In this document: piece by piece, positions 61,225 through 64,000 of the stretch
Layout of the letters: every line of letters begins with the position of its first letter
Numbering within the stretch: position 1 is the stretch's first letter
Assembly (NCBI RefSeq): GCF_030580955.1
Contig: NZ_JAUQON010000003.1
Location: forward strand, 558,001 to 622,000
Direction of reading: 5' to 3'
From: Hymenobacter convexus
GTDB taxonomy: Bacteria; Bacteroidota; Bacteroidia; Cytophagales; Hymenobacteraceae
DNA: 64,000 nucleotides
Position numbers and translations under genes: made by a program
Notes under the pieces: model-generated
Databases searched by the model: none
Seen by the model: the letters and a program-made list of their open reading frames with translations, nothing else
What the model was told of the DNA's origin: nothing

Positions 61225-62283
61225 CTACTCCGCCGGCACGCCCTTATAATGTACTTCCGACTGCTCGCGCAGGCGCCCGGCGCTGAATTCCGGCGTCACG
61301 TCGCGCTGCGGGTCGCCCAGCATTTCATAGCCCACCATGAACTTGCGCACCGTGGCCGAGCGCAGCAGCGGCGGGTAGAAATGCATGTGCAGGTGCCACT
61401 CGGGGTGCTCTTGGCCATCGGTCGGGCGCTGGTGCAGGCCGGCCGAGTACGGGAAGCTGATGTTGAACAGGTTGTCGTAGCGGATGGTGAGGCGGCGTAC
61501 GGCGTCGGCCAGCGCGGTGCGCTCATCGTCCGTGAGCTGGGTGATGTCCTGCACGGCGCGGCGCGAGATAATGATGGTTTCGAAAGGCCATACTGCCCAA
61601 AAGGGCACCAGCACCACGAAATGTTCGTTTTCGAGCACCACCCGTTCCTTTTTCTCTAGCTCAATTTTCAGGTAGTCGGCCAGCAGCGTGCGGCCGTGCT
61701 CCTGGAAGTAGGCCAGCTGCTGCGTGGTTTCCTTGGCCGGCTCGCCGGGCACGGTGCGCTGGGCCCAAATCTGGCCGTGCGGGTGCGGGTTCGAGCAGCC
61801 CATCATCGGGCCCTTGTTCTCGAAAATCTGCACGTAGTTGATGTCCGGCCGCGCGCCGAGCATGGCGAATTCCTCCACCCACAAATCGACCACCTTGCGG
61901 ATGGCGGGCACCGTCATTTGCGGCAAGGTGAGGTCGTGGCGCGGCGAGAAGCAGATGACGCGGCACACGCCCGACTCGGCCTCGGCGCGCAGCAGGCCGC
62001 CTTCGTTCAGGCCGCCGGTAGGCACGTCGGGCGTGAGGGCGCCGAAGTCGTTGTTGAAGACGTAGGTCGACTCGTACTTGGGGTTCTGCTCGCCGCCCAC
62101 GCGGCTGTTGCCGGGGCAGAGGTAGCAGGTGGGGTCGTAGGCGGGGCGGTGCTCCTGCTCGGGCTCTTCCTGTTGGCCCTGCCAGGGGCGCTTGGAACGG
62201 TGCGGCGAGACAAGGACCCATTCGCCGGCTAGGGCGTTGAAGCGGCGGTGCGGGTGTTCGGTGGAATCGAAGGAAGCGGACAT
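61225..62283 (-). CDS. galT: UDP-glucose--hexose-1-phosphate uridylyltransferase
   Basis: Leloir-pathway enzyme (352 aa) exchanging UMP between UDP-glucose and galactose-1-phosphate. Zinc-site residues in [18 protein letters not shown] (CxxC), the active site [14 protein letters not shown] with the uridylylated His (HPH), and C-terminal [20 protein letters not shown]. Length matches the family. It follows galK by 132 bp, with a family-A repeat between, and precedes the GH42 gene. UDP-galactose epimerase is not in the window. Confidence 0.97.
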   Translation of the reverse strand: MSASFDSTEHPHRRFNALAGEWVLVSPHRSKRPWQGQQEEPEQEHRPAYDPTCYLCPGNSRVGGEQNPKYESTYVFNNDFGALTPDVPTGGLNEGGLLRAEAESGVCRVICFSPRHDLTLPQMTVPAIRKVVDLWVEEFAMLGARPDINYVQIFENKGPMMGCSNPHPHGQIWAQRTVPGEPAKETTQQLAYFQEHGRTLLADYLKIELEKKERVVLENEHFVVLVPFWAVWPFETIIISRRAVQDITQLTDDERTALADAVRRLTIRYDNLFNISFPYSAGLHQRPTDGQEHPEWHLHMHFYPPLLRSATVRKFMVGYEMLGDPQRDVTPEFSAGRLREQSEVHYKGVPAE

Positions 62284-62301
62284 GGAAGAATGGTTTAGTT
62301 A

Positions 62302-62411
62302 GAACGTCATGCAGAGCGCAGCGAAGCATCTCGCGTGCTGCCACTAACTCCTGACGTCCAAAATATTGATTTGCTATTGCACGCAAGATGCTTCGCTGCG
62401 CTCTGCATGAC
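62302..62411. repeat. Family-A intergenic inverted repeat, ATGC/GCAT variant
   Basis: Arms GAACGTCATGCAGAGCGCAG... and reverse complement between galK and galT; central part variable and AT-rich. Confidence 0.85.
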
Positions 62412-62415
62412 GCTA

Positions 62416-63579
<1,164 letters not shown>

Positions 63580-63681
63580 GGAGAGGTGGGGAGAAAGAAT
63601 AAAGGAAGAAAACTCGGGCCAACGCAATGGGTTGCGGGCAGCTAAGCTCGGCCACAGGCCAGCCAGGTTGCGTTGGAGGCC

Positions 63682-63689
63682 GAAAAGTA
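63682..63689 (-). promoter_or_regulatory. Possible -7 box of galK
   Basis: Read on the minus strand: TACTTTTC, differing from TAnnTTTG in the last base, about 100 bp before the galK ATG. It overlaps an imperfect AAAAGT/ACTTTT palindrome (63682-63703). No CAGGAGAG-type element upstream, so the gal genes appear to be outside the rhamnose regulon. Confidence 0.35.
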
Positions 63690-63746
63690 CTGTCTAACTT
63701 TTAAAGGCAGGCAATCGATTGTCTGGGCTGCGGGGGCTGAATGGCG

Positions 63747-63754
63747 TAATTTTG
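63747..63754 (+). promoter_or_regulatory. -7 box of the right-edge gene
   Basis: TAATTTTG is an exact TAnnTTTG match 38 bp before the ATG at 63792. No regulon element at the 22-bp position. Confidence 0.5.
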
Positions 63755-63791
63755 GGGTGTTTCTTCGGCTTTCTCCCTATCCCGCCCACCT

Positions 63792-64000
63792 ATGTGCAAG
63801 CGCCCCACGCTTCTGTTGCTGCTAAGCTGCTGCTTTCACCTTTTTGCCTGCGCAGAGGCGCTGGCTCAGAAGCCCGCGAAAGCGCCCGGCGGCGACGTAT
63901 ACGTCGATAAAAAAGGCGTGCTGCGCTGGCAGAAAGGTGGCCAGGAAGTAGCCCTGTTCGGGGTGAACTACACCGCGCCCTTTGCCTACTCCTACCGCGC
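63792..64000 (+). CDS. Secreted protein, probable glycoside hydrolase N-terminus (partial, cut by right edge)
   Basis: ATG at 63792 gives MCKRPTLLLLLSCCFHLFAC, a hydrophobic signal with several Cys, then AEALAQKPAKAPGGDVYVDK, KGVLRWQKGGQEVALFGVNY and TAPFAYSYRA, open to the window edge (69 complete codons). The phrase VLRWQKGGQEVALFGVNYTAPF resembles the first beta-strand region of secreted TIM-barrel glycosidases, but the family cannot be named from this much. Divergent from galK. No frame fault in the visible part. Confidence 0.6.
   Translation, partial: MCKRPTLLLLLSCCFHLFACAEALAQKPAKAPGGDVYVDKKGVLRWQKGGQEVALFGVNYTAPFAYSYR

Noticed and set aside
7101..62411. Family-A to D repeats as insertion-sequence ends
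   Set aside because: The inverted arms are only tens of bases apart with no transposase between, and no target-site duplications are visible.

Overview
The window looks like chromosomal DNA of a Bacteroidota bacterium, most likely Hymenobacter or a close relative. Evidence: GC-rich coding DNA, two SusC/SusD outer-membrane glycan importers, a protein with a type IX secretion (T9SS) C-terminal sorting domain, promoters with Bacteroidota-type -7 boxes (TAnnTTTG), mostly weak Shine-Dalgarno sequences, and many intergenic inverted repeats. I see no rRNA, tRNA, CRISPR array, transposase or phage gene.

From about 1 to 49.5 kb the window is a pectin (rhamnogalacturonan-I) and L-rhamnose utilisation supercluster. 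1-5.5 kb: SusD (cut by the left edge), SusC and a Tat-exported beta-propeller hydrolase. 5.7-12.5 kb (+): CE12 acetylesterase, GH28, GH95, GH43-like propeller. 12.5-28.4 kb (-): GH2, FG-GAP propeller, two CE12 esterases, GH2, PL11 lyase, SusD, SusC. 28.9-39.5 kb: rhamnose transporter RhaT, a fused rhamnulose-1-phosphate aldolase/dehydrogenase, a GntR regulator, rhamnose isomerase, rhamnulokinase and LutABC. 39.6-49.5 kb (-): T9SS repeat protein, rhamnose mutarotase, GH106 rhamnosidase, GH105, PL22 and a CE4 deacetylase. The logic is: deacetylate, cut the backbone, remove side chains, import oligosaccharides, then convert rhamnose to DHAP plus L-lactate and oxidise the lactate to pyruvate.

49.9-57.7 kb is less specialised: an outer-membrane receptor, a membrane protein coupled to a histidine kinase, a DUF4174 protein, a CBS/DUF294 nucleotidyltransferase-like protein and a membrane-anchored DEDDh exonuclease. 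57.8-63.6 kb is a galactose module (LacI regulator, GH42 beta-galactosidase, GalT, GalK), and a further secreted protein runs off the right edge.

Two non-coding systems stand out. First, a 15-bp tandem element, CAGGAGAGYRCAGGA in promoter orientation, occurs nine times at a fixed 21-22 bp before a -7 box. It precedes both SusC genes, RhaT, the aldolase, the isomerase, the Tat propeller and the CE4/PL22 pair, which defines a rhamnose/pectin regulon. Two further copies, nearly identical to each other, drive transcripts with no recognisable protein; one ends in a strong terminator and is a candidate regulated small RNA. Second, almost every junction between same-direction genes holds an inverted pair of short hairpins. 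They belong to several unrelated sequence families with the same layout, and variants of the commonest one show compensatory stem changes. Several start codons were moved downstream of the longest reading frame because the promoter lies inside the long form.
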